Positions 34,969 to 43,781 of a stretch of 64,000 nt of DNA are shown here, piece after piece. Source of the DNA: Synechococcus sp. UW179A (GTDB lineage Bacteria; Cyanobacteriota; Cyanobacteriia; PCC-6307; Cyanobiaceae); the NCBI RefSeq assembly GCF_900473965.1, contig NZ_UCNJ01000013.1, positions 16,987-80,986 on the forward strand. Reading direction: 5' to 3'. Position 1 is the first letter of the stretch, and every line of letters begins with the position of its first letter. The notes under the pieces are model-generated. The model made no database searches, had not been told where the DNA came from, and was given only the letters and a program-made list of their open reading frames with translations. The position numbers and the translations under genes were made by a program.

Positions 34969-35106
34969 GCTCTGTTTGTTAATAGTTCACTCGAAGCACC
35001 ACCCTAGCGATAACTAAAGTGGTTCTTTTTTGGTGGGATCTTCAGATCAGCCCCTGGGAAAAACCAGTGATGTTCCCTAACTTTCGATCGAAAGCTTGCT
35101 CACACG

Positions 35107-37032
35107 ATGGTGCTTGTTTACAGCAAGTGGGCCAGTCCGCTGCTTGACAGCATCAACGCCGACATCGCCAACACATCGACACTGGCGTCGAGTCTGCTCA
35201 CATCCATCGTCTACGGAGCTGATCTGTTCGGCAACGAAGCGATGTTTTTGACCGGCAACTTCGGCTTCGACGGGTACATGGGCGTCCCACGCCTGATGGG
35301 CGCCAATGCAAAACAGGCGGCTGCGCAATTCAATGTGGCCTGGCAGAGCATTGATCCGGCTCTGAACCCATCCCTCAGGGCACTCACATCCGCCGCGAGC
35401 CTGGTGGGCGCGAGCGGCACCTATGCCACCAGACTGCTGCTCGCTGACACCATGCCACTGGTGTTCAGCTTTCCCGTGCTGCCCTCGTCCCTGGATGCCG
35501 ACGGCAGTGACTTTGAAGTAACCCTCAGTGACGGCACAACGGTGACCCCCCAGATCGCGGGTCTGTTGCCGAACCTCGAGTACAACGAACGCCAGACTGT
35601 CGTGATCGATGGCGACTTCGGCAATCGCATCACACCTGGCAGTCCCGGTGCCAGGTACCCGATATCGGTGGCAATCGTCAACGACGGCACACCGCTGCAG
35701 ATGATCGGCAGATCAGGGCCGGTGAGCGCCGTTGGGCTGTCGATCGACAGCAGCAACTCCTACGTGGCAGGTAACGGTCCTCGACTGGTGTCCGCGAAGC
35801 TCAATCTGTACAGCGATCTAGGAGAGGGCGGACCCGTCGGTGTCGGTGCTGCATCACAACACAACAGTGGATCCGATTCCTACGGCGATCAGGCGCAGTA
35901 CCGGTTAAGGCTGTACACCAGCGCTGGTTTTTCACCGGACGGTATCGCGAGCCTGATGCCGGATGACTTCAGCCGATTTTTCCAGCTGAAGGCCACCACG
36001 GAAAGCGGAGAGAACATCACGATCACTGAAACGGGAGTGTCCTATGCCATCGGGAATCAAGGCACGATCAGCGTGGTCGGCCTCGCTGATCTGGCACCGG
36101 CAGGCACTCCTTTGAATGCGGCTTATGTCGAGGACCATGACAACTACTACGACGTCATCCTTGAAGGTGATCTGAATGCCATCAAGGCACTGAGTGCTGT
36201 GCGCATGCCATCCGGGAATGGCTACAGCGCTGTGTACAACCCGGGTGGGCCCGGCAACAGTCCCGATGCTCCCGCTGCTGCTCTGGGACCGTTCACCGTG
36301 CCCAGCCAGGACCACAGCATTCCGATCAGCTTCGATCTGGACGGTTCCAAACAGGTCACCTTTGTGGAAACCGACGGTGCTGTCTTGCGCAATCCTTGGA
36401 ATCTGCAACCTGTGGGTCGCCTGTTGGGAACTGCTGTCGAAGACACGGTCACAGGACAGACAATCCTGGCTTACATCGATCCTCAGGAACGGCGATTCTT
36501 CAGCAGTTTCATCGCTTCCTCCTCCAACGCAAGCGACCTGGCGAACGGTCGCAGCGAGCTGTCCGATATCGATCTGATCGACACCAGAGACGCCGACGCA
36601 GCAAGCGGTGTAGTCGTCACCGGATCCTTCAGTCGATCGGCTGAAGACGACTCTATTCTGCAGTGGTATTCGGTCAGCGACGCCGAGGGCACGCTGGTGG
36701 ATCCACTGAGCGGATCAATCCTGAAACCCAGCGAACCTGGATATGCCGAAGCAGCAAGCCGTCGCGCCGATCTGATCAACAACAACACGTTGGAGTTGAT
36801 CAACTCTGTGATCACTCCCTTCAGGATCACCCTGGAGAGCGGCTCGATTTATGCACCGCTGATCACCAACCAGACAAGTGGTGAACAATACTTTGCCTTT
36901 GCCGAAGCCAATGCCGACGGGCTAGAGCACTACACCGGATTCGGCACCAACAGCTGGGGCCTCGAAGACATCTTCGGGGGCGGTGATCGCGACTATGACG
37001 ACATGATTGTGCGCTTCAGCCTCAGCAGCTGA
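35107..37032 (+). CDS. Large exported-type protein sharing a C-terminal module with the 7.7-kb protein
   Basis: A 641-aa protein of unknown core. It is rich in Gly, Ser, Asp and Thr, has very few Cys, and has no signal peptide. The last ~140 residues (DSILQWYSVSDAEG, SIYAPLI, YFAFAEANADGLEHY, WGLEDIFGGGDRDYDDM) align with the end of the 909-aa protein at 7676-10405. Asp-rich FGGGDRDYDD recalls calcium-binding DUF4114-type ends. I infer secretion by the C-terminus and extracellular function, as with cyanobacterial type I substrates. The N-terminal ~500 residues match nothing I recognise. Confidence 0.72.
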   Translation: MVLVYSKWASPLLDSINADIANTSTLASSLLTSIVYGADLFGNEAMFLTGNFGFDGYMGVPRLMGANAKQAAAQFNVAWQSIDPALNPSLRALTSAASLVGASGTYATRLLLADTMPLVFSFPVLPSSLDADGSDFEVTLSDGTTVTPQIAGLLPNLEYNERQTVVIDGDFGNRITPGSPGARYPISVAIVNDGTPLQMIGRSGPVSAVGLSIDSSNSYVAGNGPRLVSAKLNLYSDLGEGGPVGVGAASQHNSGSDSYGDQAQYRLRLYTSAGFSPDGIASLMPDDFSRFFQLKATTESGENITITETGVSYAIGNQGTISVVGLADLAPAGTPLNAAYVEDHDNYYDVILEGDLNAIKALSAVRMPSGNGYSAVYNPGGPGNSPDAPAAALGPFTVPSQDHSIPISFDLDGSKQVTFVETDGAVLRNPWNLQPVGRLLGTAVEDTVTGQTILAYIDPQERRFFSSFIASSSNASDLANGRSELSDIDLIDTRDADAASGVVVTGSFSRSAEDDSILQWYSVSDAEGTLVDPLSGSILKPSEPGYAEAASRRADLINNNTLELINSVITPFRITLESGSIYAPLITNQTSGEQYFAFAEANADGLEHYTGFGTNSWGLEDIFGGGDRDYDDMIVRFSLSS

Positions 37033-37052
37033 ACAACACTGTCATTTTCCAG

Positions 37053-37256
37053 TCACTCGTCCTTGGCCTGGCCTGACGCAGCAATCCTGGCGTCCGCCCA
37101 GCGGGCAAAGAAGTACACCCCTACGAACAAAGGCGTGTAAGCCAGCCACATCTGTTCAGGAGCCAGACCACTGTTGTTGATCACAGTCAGTCCACCATAT
37201 CCCACCAAAAAATAGATCAAAGCCCGTCGAAGGGCGCCCACCTGCTTGGGATTCAT
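37053..37256 (-). CDS. Small two-helix membrane protein
   Basis: A 67-aa protein with two helices: ALIYFLVGYGGLTVI and WLAYTPLFVGVYFFARWA. Basic start, acidic end. Unknown function. Convergent with the large protein gene. Confidence 0.65.
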   Translation of the reverse strand: MNPKQVGALRRALIYFLVGYGGLTVINNSGLAPEQMWLAYTPLFVGVYFFARWADARIAASGQAKDE

Positions 37257-37295
37257 GTCACGGCTTGCGATGAAATCATCCTAAGGAGCTTCACC

Positions 37296-37568
37296 ATGCA
37301 ACAGAACTCGCGGACTGTCGCGATTGCCACGTCCAAACCTGAACTGGACGTTAACGATGCGTTCAATAGCTCGCATCCCATGACCCAAGACCAGGCAATT
37401 GAACTGATTGGAGCCGCAGTGGATTACAGCCGGCAGCGCTGCAGGGTTTTGAACAGCACTGAACGTCGCGGCGACGCCGATGCGATCCACAGTGAATTCG
37501 AAGAATGGCTGAATCCTTCCGGAGATTGCCTGCCGTTGATTCCCTGTCCGCTTCCAGAAGACAATTGA
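37296..37568 (+). CDS. 90-aa hypothetical protein
   Basis: MQQNSRTVAIATSKPEL, then AIELIGAAVDYSRQRCRVLN and a Pro-rich end. AAGGAG precedes the ATG. No family. Confidence 0.55.
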   Translation: MQQNSRTVAIATSKPELDVNDAFNSSHPMTQDQAIELIGAAVDYSRQRCRVLNSTERRGDADAIHSEFEEWLNPSGDCLPLIPCPLPEDN

Positions 37569-37721
37569 ACATGCCTTGTAGCTGCACGAACGTCATCACT
37601 GTTGACCAGCCTGCTATGAAAGTGTTGTCGAGATTATCGACATCGTTCACCTCGTCTTTGACGAGGCGCAGTTCGACTCAGGCCATGGAACGGGGACCTG
37701 AGCTTGCTTCGAGGAACCACC

Positions 37722-37826
37722 ATGACACTGACCTATCGCGGCCAGAAGTACGCGCAGAACACCGCTGTCGTTAAGAGCAGCGACCGTCCTGAACTCGTGT
37801 ACAGAGGCCAGAAAGTGGCCAGATGA
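37722..37826 (+). CDS. DUF4278 mini-protein
   Basis: A 34-aa protein: MTLTYRGQKYAQ near the start and LVYRGQKVAR at the end, the repeated YRGxxY motif of DUF4278. A cyanobacterial family of unknown function, often this short. A terminator follows 24 bp downstream. Confidence 0.75.
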   Translation: MTLTYRGQKYAQNTAVVKSSDRPELVYRGQKVAR

Positions 37827-37849
37827 GATCCGCCGACATCCGGCACAAC

Positions 37850-37873
37850 GCTCTGCTCCGTCAGGGCTTTTTT
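37850..37873 (+). terminator. Rho-independent terminator
   Basis: GCTCTG and CAGGGC pair (one G-T) around CTCCGT, followed by six T. It ends the DUF4278 transcript; the next gene's ATG is two bases further on. Confidence 0.75.
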
Positions 37874-37874
37874 C

Positions 37875-38198
37875 ATGCGTCTGCACAATCCCCTGAAACT
37901 GAGCTCCCGGCTTCTGCTGCTGGCCGCCTGCTTCACGATCGCCCAACCAGCAACAAGGGTTGATGCCGACAGCACGATGGCCCATTGCTTACTGAGCGAT
38001 CAAAACCCTTCCCTGCCGGTTGAATCAGGTCCATGCCGGTTCAGCCAGCGCCAGGGAAACGTGACCATCATGTTCCGCAGGCGGACATTCGACTTCCCTT
38101 ACAGAGAGGCAGGGTTGCGTTACCAGCGCAGCAACAGCAAAGCAGGCATTCGCTTCGACATGTCCGAAGGATCATCAATTGAAGTGCTGTGGCGATGA
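37875..38198 (+). CDS. Secreted hypothetical protein
   Basis: A 107-aa protein with signal peptide (LLLLAACFTIAQPATRVDA), then two Cys around residues 43-54 and a basic middle (IMFRRRTFDFPYR). No family. Because the ATG lies directly after the terminator's T run, its own promoter may be within the DUF4278 region, or a later start could be used. Confidence 0.55.
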   Translation: MRLHNPLKLSSRLLLLAACFTIAQPATRVDADSTMAHCLLSDQNPSLPVESGPCRFSQRQGNVTIMFRRRTFDFPYREAGLRYQRSNSKAGIRFDMSEGSSIEVLWR

Positions 38199-38232
38199 GG
38201 CCAGCGCATTAGATGTCTTCGCAGCGTTGCCT

Positions 38233-39081
38233 TCAGGCCATCAACAACTGATAGGCGTCATTGACCCGGCGAAAAGCATCCGCCGATCCGCCCAGATCGG
38301 GGTGATGCTGCTTGACCAGGGTCCGGAATGCCTGCTTGATTTCTTCCTGGGACGCATTCGTCTTCAACCCGAGGACCGCCAGCGCTGCGAAACGCGGATC
38401 ACTAGATCCACAGCTTCCCTGCTCGTTTGGCTCACGATCCGTTGCACGTTGATCGCTACGCGTCCGACGACTACTGCTGCCGCCTTCCTGCCGATGATCC
38501 TGGCGCTGCCAATGGCGCTGGCCCTGGCGATGGCGTTGGCGCAGTTCCTCCACCACCCGGCGGGGGTCCTCATCAAGCCATTCACTGGCCCGCACCCCAT
38601 ACAGCGCGAATGACGCCAGCACCGCCGCTGTTTTCTTGGTGGGCTTTGACCCAACGGCAGCCAACAGATCAGTGCCCAGACCACTGACCACTCGGTCGAG
38701 CCTCTGGCTCAGGCTGAGCTGAGAGTGAAAGCTGCTGCGATTGAGCTGATCAATCAGCAGTTCAAGGCCATGCTGACGCAGCACACTCCAACCCGGCTGC
38801 ATCGCCAGGGAATCTCCCCAGCGCTGAACCTGCTCTGAACTCACAAGGGCCGATGGTTGTTGCCGGTTCCAATCAGGATTGGCATCGCGCTGAGGTTGCT
38901 GCCTCTGTTGCCGGCGCAAACGATCGAGCTGCTGATGCAACCGCTGCACCTCCCTGCGCAAGGCATCATTTTCCCGCAGCAAAGCTTCCACATTGCTGGT
39001 GACTCGCTCAGCGTGGTTCTGACGGTTCCGATCGTCACGGGTTGACGATGAGGACGACCACTGGCGCGGATCAAAGCCCAT
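38233..39081 (-). CDS. DnaJ-like protein with C-terminal J domain
   Basis: A 282-aa protein. Residues ~25-60 are a coiled coil (ALLRENDALRREVQRLHQQL), a Gln/Arg-rich linker follows, then a folded middle. The last ~55 residues are a J domain with HPD (KQHHPDLGGSADAFRRVNDA). J proteins with a C-terminal J domain recruit Hsp70 to a particular client. The client is unknown. Single-copy, divergent from the SDR gene. Confidence 0.85.
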   Translation of the reverse strand: MGFDPRQWSSSSSTRDDRNRQNHAERVTSNVEALLRENDALRREVQRLHQQLDRLRRQQRQQPQRDANPDWNRQQPSALVSSEQVQRWGDSLAMQPGWSVLRQHGLELLIDQLNRSSFHSQLSLSQRLDRVVSGLGTDLLAAVGSKPTKKTAAVLASFALYGVRASEWLDEDPRRVVEELRQRHRQGQRHWQRQDHRQEGGSSSRRTRSDQRATDREPNEQGSCGSSDPRFAALAVLGLKTNASQEEIKQAFRTLVKQHHPDLGGSADAFRRVNDAYQLLMA

Positions 39082-39162
39082 GAAATCCGCGCGACGGCGA
39101 CCGGCTGAGCGAATGCCAAGAGACTACGAGCCAAGGGCAATGGACGAGGTCACCATTCGTTG

Positions 39163-39867
39163 ATGCGGAGGGCAGGATGGTGCTCTGCAGCAGCTTGGCC
39201 ATTGGCGACTTATCTCGTGACCGGTGCCAACAGGGGTATTGGTCTTGCCTATTGCCAACAGCTCCTGACCCGTGGAGACAAAGTGATCGCGGTCTGCCGT
39301 CAGTCCAGCGATGAACTGAATGCCCTTGGCGTACGCGTGGAATCAGGGATCGAACTCACAAGTCGAGACTCAGTCGCCGCACTAGTCAATGGACTGAGAG
39401 ACCAACAGCTGGACATCGTGATTCTCAATGCAGGGATGCTTCATTCGATGGGGTTGAGCGACCTGGACCCGGAAAGCATTCGCCAGCAATTTGAAGTGAA
39501 TGCTCTGGCTCCTCTCTTGCTTGCCAGGGCTCTCATTCCGTTGATGCCTGAGGGTTCAAAACTGGTGCTGATGACCAGCCGGATGAGTTCCATCGAAGAC
39601 AACAGCTCTGGGGGCTCCTACGGCTACAGGATGTCGAAAGTGGCACTGAACATCGCTGGAAAATCACTTGCGGTTGACCTGCAGAGCCGAGGTATTGCCG
39701 TGGCGATTCTTCATCCTGGCCTGGTTAAGACTCGCATGGTCAGATACAACCCCAACGGCATCAGCCCGACGGAGTCTGTCAAGGGACTGATTGCACGGAT
39801 TGACGAACTAACTCTCGAGAACAGTGGCAGCTTCTGGCATGCCAATGGCACAGTGCTGCCCTGGTAA
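39163..39867 (+). CDS. Short-chain dehydrogenase/reductase
   Basis: A 234-aa SDR: YLVTGANRGIG (NAD(P)-binding), ILNAG, catalytic LMTSRMS and YGYRMSK, and HPGLVKT. CsgA/sniffer-type length. The start is unclear: ATG 39163 gives ~14 residues before the Rossmann strand, TTG 39202 gives almost none. A better ribosome binding site (GGAGGGCAGG) leads into a different frame, so a start by frameshift cannot be excluded. Confidence 0.85.
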   Translation: MRRAGWCSAAAWPLATYLVTGANRGIGLAYCQQLLTRGDKVIAVCRQSSDELNALGVRVESGIELTSRDSVAALVNGLRDQQLDIVILNAGMLHSMGLSDLDPESIRQQFEVNALAPLLLARALIPLMPEGSKLVLMTSRMSSIEDNSSGGSYGYRMSKVALNIAGKSLAVDLQSRGIAVAILHPGLVKTRMVRYNPNGISPTESVKGLIARIDELTLENSGSFWHANGTVLPW

Positions 39868-39884
39868 AAAACGAAAACAACAAT

Positions 39885-39909
39885 AAAAAACCCCTGTTCA
39901 AGACAGAGG
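39885..39909 (-). terminator. Rho-independent terminator
   Basis: On the minus strand CCTCTGT-CTTGA-ACAGGGG is followed by six T. It ends the hli operon; on the plus strand it may also stop the SDR transcript. Confidence 0.75.
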
Positions 39910-39952
39910 TCGACTGAATCAAGCAGCGAATGAAATTTGTTGAATCAGTGAA

Positions 39953-40114
39953 TCAGAAATAATTGCTGAGGGCGTCCAGCGATGACCAGAGGTACTTCAC
40001 AACAATGTTGGCACCAACTCCGAGGGTCGCGATGAACGCACCAAAAAGAATTAGTTGGACGTAGCCAACCCGATCTTCCGGTGCCCAAACATCATGCTCC
40101 TGTATGGATTTCAA
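39953..40114 (-). CDS. Single-helix membrane protein coupled to hli
   Basis: A 53-aa protein with one helix (LILFGAFIATLGVGANIVV), a charged N-terminus (KSIQEHDVWAPEDRVGYV) and a short tail. The only start I see is a TTG overlapping the hli stop codon as TTGA, so its translation probably depends on hli. It may interact with the Hli protein in the thylakoid membrane. Family not recognised. Confidence 0.6.
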   Translation of the reverse strand: MKSIQEHDVWAPEDRVGYVQLILFGAFIATLGVGANIVVKYLWSSLDALSNYF

Positions 40115-40248
40115 CCGAGACCAACCTGGGAAAGAATTCCCTGACCAGTCAGAAGCTCGGTACCGAGACCAATCACAAAGCCCATCATGGCTAGACGTCC
40201 ATTCCACTGCTCAGCAAAAGCAGAGAAACCAAATTTTGCGTTGTCCAT
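40111..40248 (-). CDS. hli: High-light-inducible protein
   Basis: A 45-aa Hli with AEQWNGRLAMMGFVIGLGTE, short even for the family. First of a two-gene operon with the coupled membrane protein, ended by the hairpin at 39885-39909. No clear ribosome binding site. Confidence 0.9.
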   Translation of the reverse strand: MDNAKFGFSAFAEQWNGRLAMMGFVIGLGTELLTGQGILSQVGLG

Positions 40249-40427
40249 CGGGAAGAATCGCGAGTGCCCCCTTTGTAACAGATTGTTTCGTCCTTGTGTG
40301 AGTCGACGTGCAAATGAATAGTTGCTCTGAGTCATGAGTGATCTCAGGAGCCCCGCTGGCATCACCATCGCAACCCGATGCAGCACGGGTTCGAGGCAGG
40401 CAAGATGACACTTCAGCCTGGCCAACG

Positions 40428-40634
40428 ATGGACCAGCCAACGCCTGCAAAACCATCGCTTCAGGACATTCTGCTGCGAGCTCTGCGGATTGCCGCAAGCA
40501 CCGTCGCAATCGTGGAACTGCTGCGCAACAACTGGACCGGGGGAGTCCTCGCGGCCATGGCCTGGGTTCTGTTCACCCAGGTCGAGCGATTGCGCGGCTC
40601 TGCAGACGAAGACATCGACAACGGATCCCGCTGA
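40428..40634 (+). CDS. Small membrane-associated protein
   Basis: A 68-aa protein: MDQPTPAKPSLQDILLRALR, then a hydrophobic stretch (GGVLAAMAWVLFTQVERL). Located 7 bp before phzF; likely co-transcribed. Unknown function. Confidence 0.6.
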   Translation: MDQPTPAKPSLQDILLRALRIAASTVAIVELLRNNWTGGVLAAMAWVLFTQVERLRGSADEDIDNGSR

Positions 40635-40641
40635 GCAACTC

Positions 40642-41478
40642 ATGGCAGGGCCGATCCCGATCGAACAGGTTGCCGCCTTTGCTGAAGGTCCATTTCAGGG
40701 CAACCCTGCAGCTGTCTGCCCCCTGCAGACTTGGCTGCCGGATCGGCTAATGCAGGCGATCGCATCTGAGAACAATCTTTCTGAGACCGCCTTTTATGTG
40801 GGCACTGAAGGGCACTATGACCTTCGCTGGTTCACTCCCACCTGTGAGGTTGATCTCTGCGGACACGCCACTCTGGCGGCGGGCCATGTTGTGTTCCAGC
40901 GTGAACCCAACCTCGAGATTGCGCAGTTCAGCTCCAACAGCGGACCACTGACGGTTCGCCGCAATGGACCGCAGCTCACTCTCGACTTCCCTCTGCAGCG
41001 TGGGGAAGCCTGCGCCGCTCCGACCGGACTTGACCGGATCCTCGGCACCAGTGCCGTTGCCTGTCTGCAGGCGCTGGATCTGATGGTGGTGGTCGCTGAT
41101 GAGCGTGAGGTTGTTGCGATCAAGCCTGATTCGAAGGCTGTCGCCGCTCTTCCTGGACGGGGTCTGATCGTCACAGCACCTGGGTCAGATGTCGATTTCG
41201 TCAGCCGGTTCTTCGCACCGTCATGCGGAATCGAGGAAGATCCAGTCACAGGGTCAGCACACTGCACCCTGGCGCCTTACTGGGCTGATCAACTCGGCCG
41301 CACAAGCCTGGTTGCCCGTCAGCTTTCGGCTCGAGGTGGGCTGCTGCACTGCGCATTGACGGATGAAAGAGTGTTGATCAGCGGCCGCGTGATCCCTTAT
41401 CTCAGTGGACTGATTCACATCGATAGATCGTGCGTTGATCCAGGAAACAACGACGAACGTCCATCGACATTGGTTTAA
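40642..41478 (+). CDS. PhzF-family isomerase/epimerase-like protein
   Basis: A 278-aa PhzF/DapF-fold protein: QVAAFAEGPFQGNPAAVC at the start, the catalytic Glu48 in NNLSETAFY, DLRWFTPTCEVDLCGHATLA, and DPVTGSAHC in the second half. These are the two-domain hallmarks. Most members outside phenazine clusters have unknown substrates; no phenazine genes are near. ATG 40642 follows the small membrane gene. Confidence 0.9.
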   Translation: MAGPIPIEQVAAFAEGPFQGNPAAVCPLQTWLPDRLMQAIASENNLSETAFYVGTEGHYDLRWFTPTCEVDLCGHATLAAGHVVFQREPNLEIAQFSSNSGPLTVRRNGPQLTLDFPLQRGEACAAPTGLDRILGTSAVACLQALDLMVVVADEREVVAIKPDSKAVAALPGRGLIVTAPGSDVDFVSRFFAPSCGIEEDPVTGSAHCTLAPYWADQLGRTSLVARQLSARGGLLHCALTDERVLISGRVIPYLSGLIHIDRSCVDPGNNDERPSTLV

Positions 41479-41501
41479 GAGATATCGACTGGCACCGCTT
41501 A

Positions 41502-41651
41502 TCAACGCCGCGCAACCCAAGACCAGACGAACCAGGCAATCACGCCGAGCAACACCCAGGGCAGCAGTGCACGCAACACAGTCACGGCGACGAGCACGAC
41601 CAGCAGACTCACAGCACCACGCTTGACCAGCGCCTTGCTGTCGTCGGTCAT
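41502..41651 (-). CDS. Small hydrophobic membrane protein
   Basis: A 49-aa protein (MTDDSKALVKRGAVSLLVVL) with one long or two short helices and a WVARR end. Too short for usual gene callers, but coherent. Convergent with phzF by 23 bp. Confidence 0.6.
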   Translation of the reverse strand: MTDDSKALVKRGAVSLLVVLVAVTVLRALLPWVLLGVIAWFVWSWVARR

Positions 41652-41749
41652 GTACCGCCAGCGGGGGATCAGCGGCACGGCATCAGGGAAAGACCAACAA
41701 TGATTTTAGAAGATTTCTGCGCAGAACACTGATCTCAGGCTTTATTCGC

Positions 41750-42610
41750 TCACGGTCCTGCCTGGTCGTTGTTGAACTGATTGAGATCACAAAGCTCTGC
41801 AGCGTCGTTGTAGTAGTCGTCAAAACGATCCCAACGGAAGCTGCGCGGGTCATATCGACTGCGACTGCGGTCAACGGCTGCATGCGTGGTCAGACGCGTG
41901 ATCGGTATCCCGAATGTCGCTTGCCAAAGCAGCACCTGTTCTGCAAGTGATTTGTATTGCGCATTGGTGTAGCCAGAATGCCCGTCGGCGTCCCCGCGAC
42001 CATCCGATGGCGTTACCAGACTGATGTGCAGAGCGATGTTGTTGATCGATCCCACGCTGCCGGGACGATCCCGCAACGTGACGTCACCGAAGGCCGACAT
42101 GCCGCTGCCGTAGGCACGCTTCTGATCAGGAACAATCCGCACACGACGACCATCCCGGCCAATCAGCATGTGATAACTCACCTGTTGATCATCATCCGGA
42201 TGGTTGGTCTTGAACAGGCCAAGAGCCTGAGCTTCGCTGATCACAGTTTCGTGCAGAACGATCACCATCGGCTTCACCTGCAGCTCACGTCCCCACGAAT
42301 CCCTGGACTTGCGTTCTCCGAAATTGGTTGGGTGAGCCAACTGAATATCCTCCTCAGCAAGACCGAGACGCTGTTCACAGGCCTGAATCTCCTCCAATGA
42401 TGATGCCGCGACACGGCTGTCTCCAAGACGCATGAGAGGGGGCCTATCCGGGGATGGCAGAGCTCTACCAGCTCTGTCAGATACACCCTTACCGCCCGAA
42501 TTGCCATCCAAAAGCGAGCATCCGCAAAGACCAATCAGCAGTGAAATCGCCAGCTGATGGGGAGCTGATCTCATCACAGCATTCAGAGCGTTCAATGCAC
42601 GGTTCAACAT
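41750..42610 (-). CDS. N-acetylmuramoyl-L-alanine amidase (Amidase_2), lipoprotein
   Basis: A ~286-aa zinc amidase of the AmpD/PGRP type. Putative metal ligands are the His in VIVLHETV and the late His in TTHAAVDRSRSRYDPR, where the D-P pair is also conserved. A lipobox LIGLCGC follows an N-terminal hydrophobic stretch, so it is likely anchored in the periplasmic face of a membrane. Start may be 42610 or the next ATG at 42574. Next upstream on the same strand is a DUF1460 gene, so peptidoglycan turnover is the shared theme. Confidence 0.82.
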   Translation of the reverse strand: MLNRALNALNAVMRSAPHQLAISLLIGLCGCSLLDGNSGGKGVSDRAGRALPSPDRPPLMRLGDSRVAASSLEEIQACEQRLGLAEEDIQLAHPTNFGERKSRDSWGRELQVKPMVIVLHETVISEAQALGLFKTNHPDDDQQVSYHMLIGRDGRRVRIVPDQKRAYGSGMSAFGDVTLRDRPGSVGSINNIALHISLVTPSDGRGDADGHSGYTNAQYKSLAEQVLLWQATFGIPITRLTTHAAVDRSRSRYDPRSFRWDRFDDYYNDAAELCDLNQFNNDQAGP

Positions 42611-42693
42611 CTCATACTTCACAGAATTCTCGACAACAGCGACATCAACAATGTTGACGAAAAAGCAAGACAAGCACCTGCATAAAAATTGCT

Positions 42694-42718
42694 CCATTCA
42701 TCGTCATTCCATGAATGG
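42694..42718 (-). terminator. Possible terminator hairpin
   Basis: CCATTCAT and ATGAATGG form an 8-bp perfect stem with a 9-nt loop; on the minus strand AGCAATTTTT follows. It lies between the DUF1460 and amidase genes. Confidence 0.4.
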
Positions 42719-42809
42719 ATAAGATGAATCAAGCAGAATAATCACAAGCTTACTGGAAGAACTTTGGTGCACAAAATGACAGGCGGCGCCATCGCACATG
42801 CAACTGCAA

Positions 42810-43724
42810 TCACTGCAGGAATGTGGGTTGTTGAACCATTTGCGGCCTCACGATCACTGCACCGATCGCATCAGGCACGGAGCTGAGATAACGAACGAAC
42901 GAGCGCGAACGCATCACGCCTCGCCCCGGAGCAGCATGGATAGCATCCAGCCGGGAACCCTCTCGGATCAGAACCCCCATGTGGCTCACATCAAGACCAC
43001 CGACCCGCGTTGCCACCGCAAAAATATCGCCGGACTGAAGACTGGGAAGTGCAGCCTCGAGCGAAGCAAGCGGCAGGTAATGCTGTTCGATCCGCCTTCC
43101 CTGCTCGCGTGCACGAATGCATTCGAACCGATCAGGCGATTGCAGGGCGGGATAGCGATCACGGTGGCTCGACATGAAATTGAGCGGCAAATTCCGCGTG
43201 GCCTGCGCGGACCAAACAGGTTGCGACTCGATCACTCCCTGAGCCTGAGCTGAGCCAACCCAGTCATGAAAATAGTGCTGACGCGTGCAGTACCCGATCT
43301 CGCCGTTCCGATAGCGAAGGCGCTTGGTCCGAACAGCGAAATCATCAAAAGATTCAGCAGACACCACCGCGAGCAGTTGTTCAACAAACAACATGCAATC
43401 GAATTGCGTGAGATCCAGGCGTAACTGCTCTCGGCCGGATTGATCGAGAGACATGGCCATATACGGACTGCCAACAAAAAACTCAGCGAGACGAGCGATG
43501 GCTTCATTGAGAGGCAATGCTCGAATCAGTGATTGAGCCCGTTTGAATCTTGTCCTGGTGCCTTCAACAACATGAACATCTTCGATGGACCTAGAAACCC
43601 TGGAAAGAGAACCACCAGCAAAAACCCTGAGGGGAACAGCTGACTGGGCTCCCACCGCAACCTGCTGAATAGGAACGAGAACGATTGATGTCAGTCCGGC
43701 AATCAGGGGGGCGGTGAAATTCAC
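42810..43724 (-). CDS. DUF1460 (NlpC/P60-like) peptidoglycan amidase-type protein
   Basis: A 304-aa secreted protein. After a signal peptide (cut near VAVGAQS), the DUF1460 core shows the catalytic Cys in LDLTQFDCMLFVEQLLAV, and later LQSGDIFAVATRVGGLDVSH, whose His completes the dyad. Characterised relatives cleave N-acetylmuramoyl-L-alanine. Paired with Amidase_2, it suggests cell-wall turnover or scavenging. Confidence 0.8.
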   Translation of the reverse strand: MNFTAPLIAGLTSIVLVPIQQVAVGAQSAVPLRVFAGGSLSRVSRSIEDVHVVEGTRTRFKRAQSLIRALPLNEAIARLAEFFVGSPYMAMSLDQSGREQLRLDLTQFDCMLFVEQLLAVVSAESFDDFAVRTKRLRYRNGEIGYCTRQHYFHDWVGSAQAQGVIESQPVWSAQATRNLPLNFMSSHRDRYPALQSPDRFECIRAREQGRRIEQHYLPLASLEAALPSLQSGDIFAVATRVGGLDVSHMGVLIREGSRLDAIHAAPGRGVMRSRSFVRYLSSVPDAIGAVIVRPQMVQQPTFLQ

Positions 43725-43781
43725 ATCGGCTGAACTGCAGCATTCACACTCCCACGACTCGGATGGTCATGAGCGGACTAA

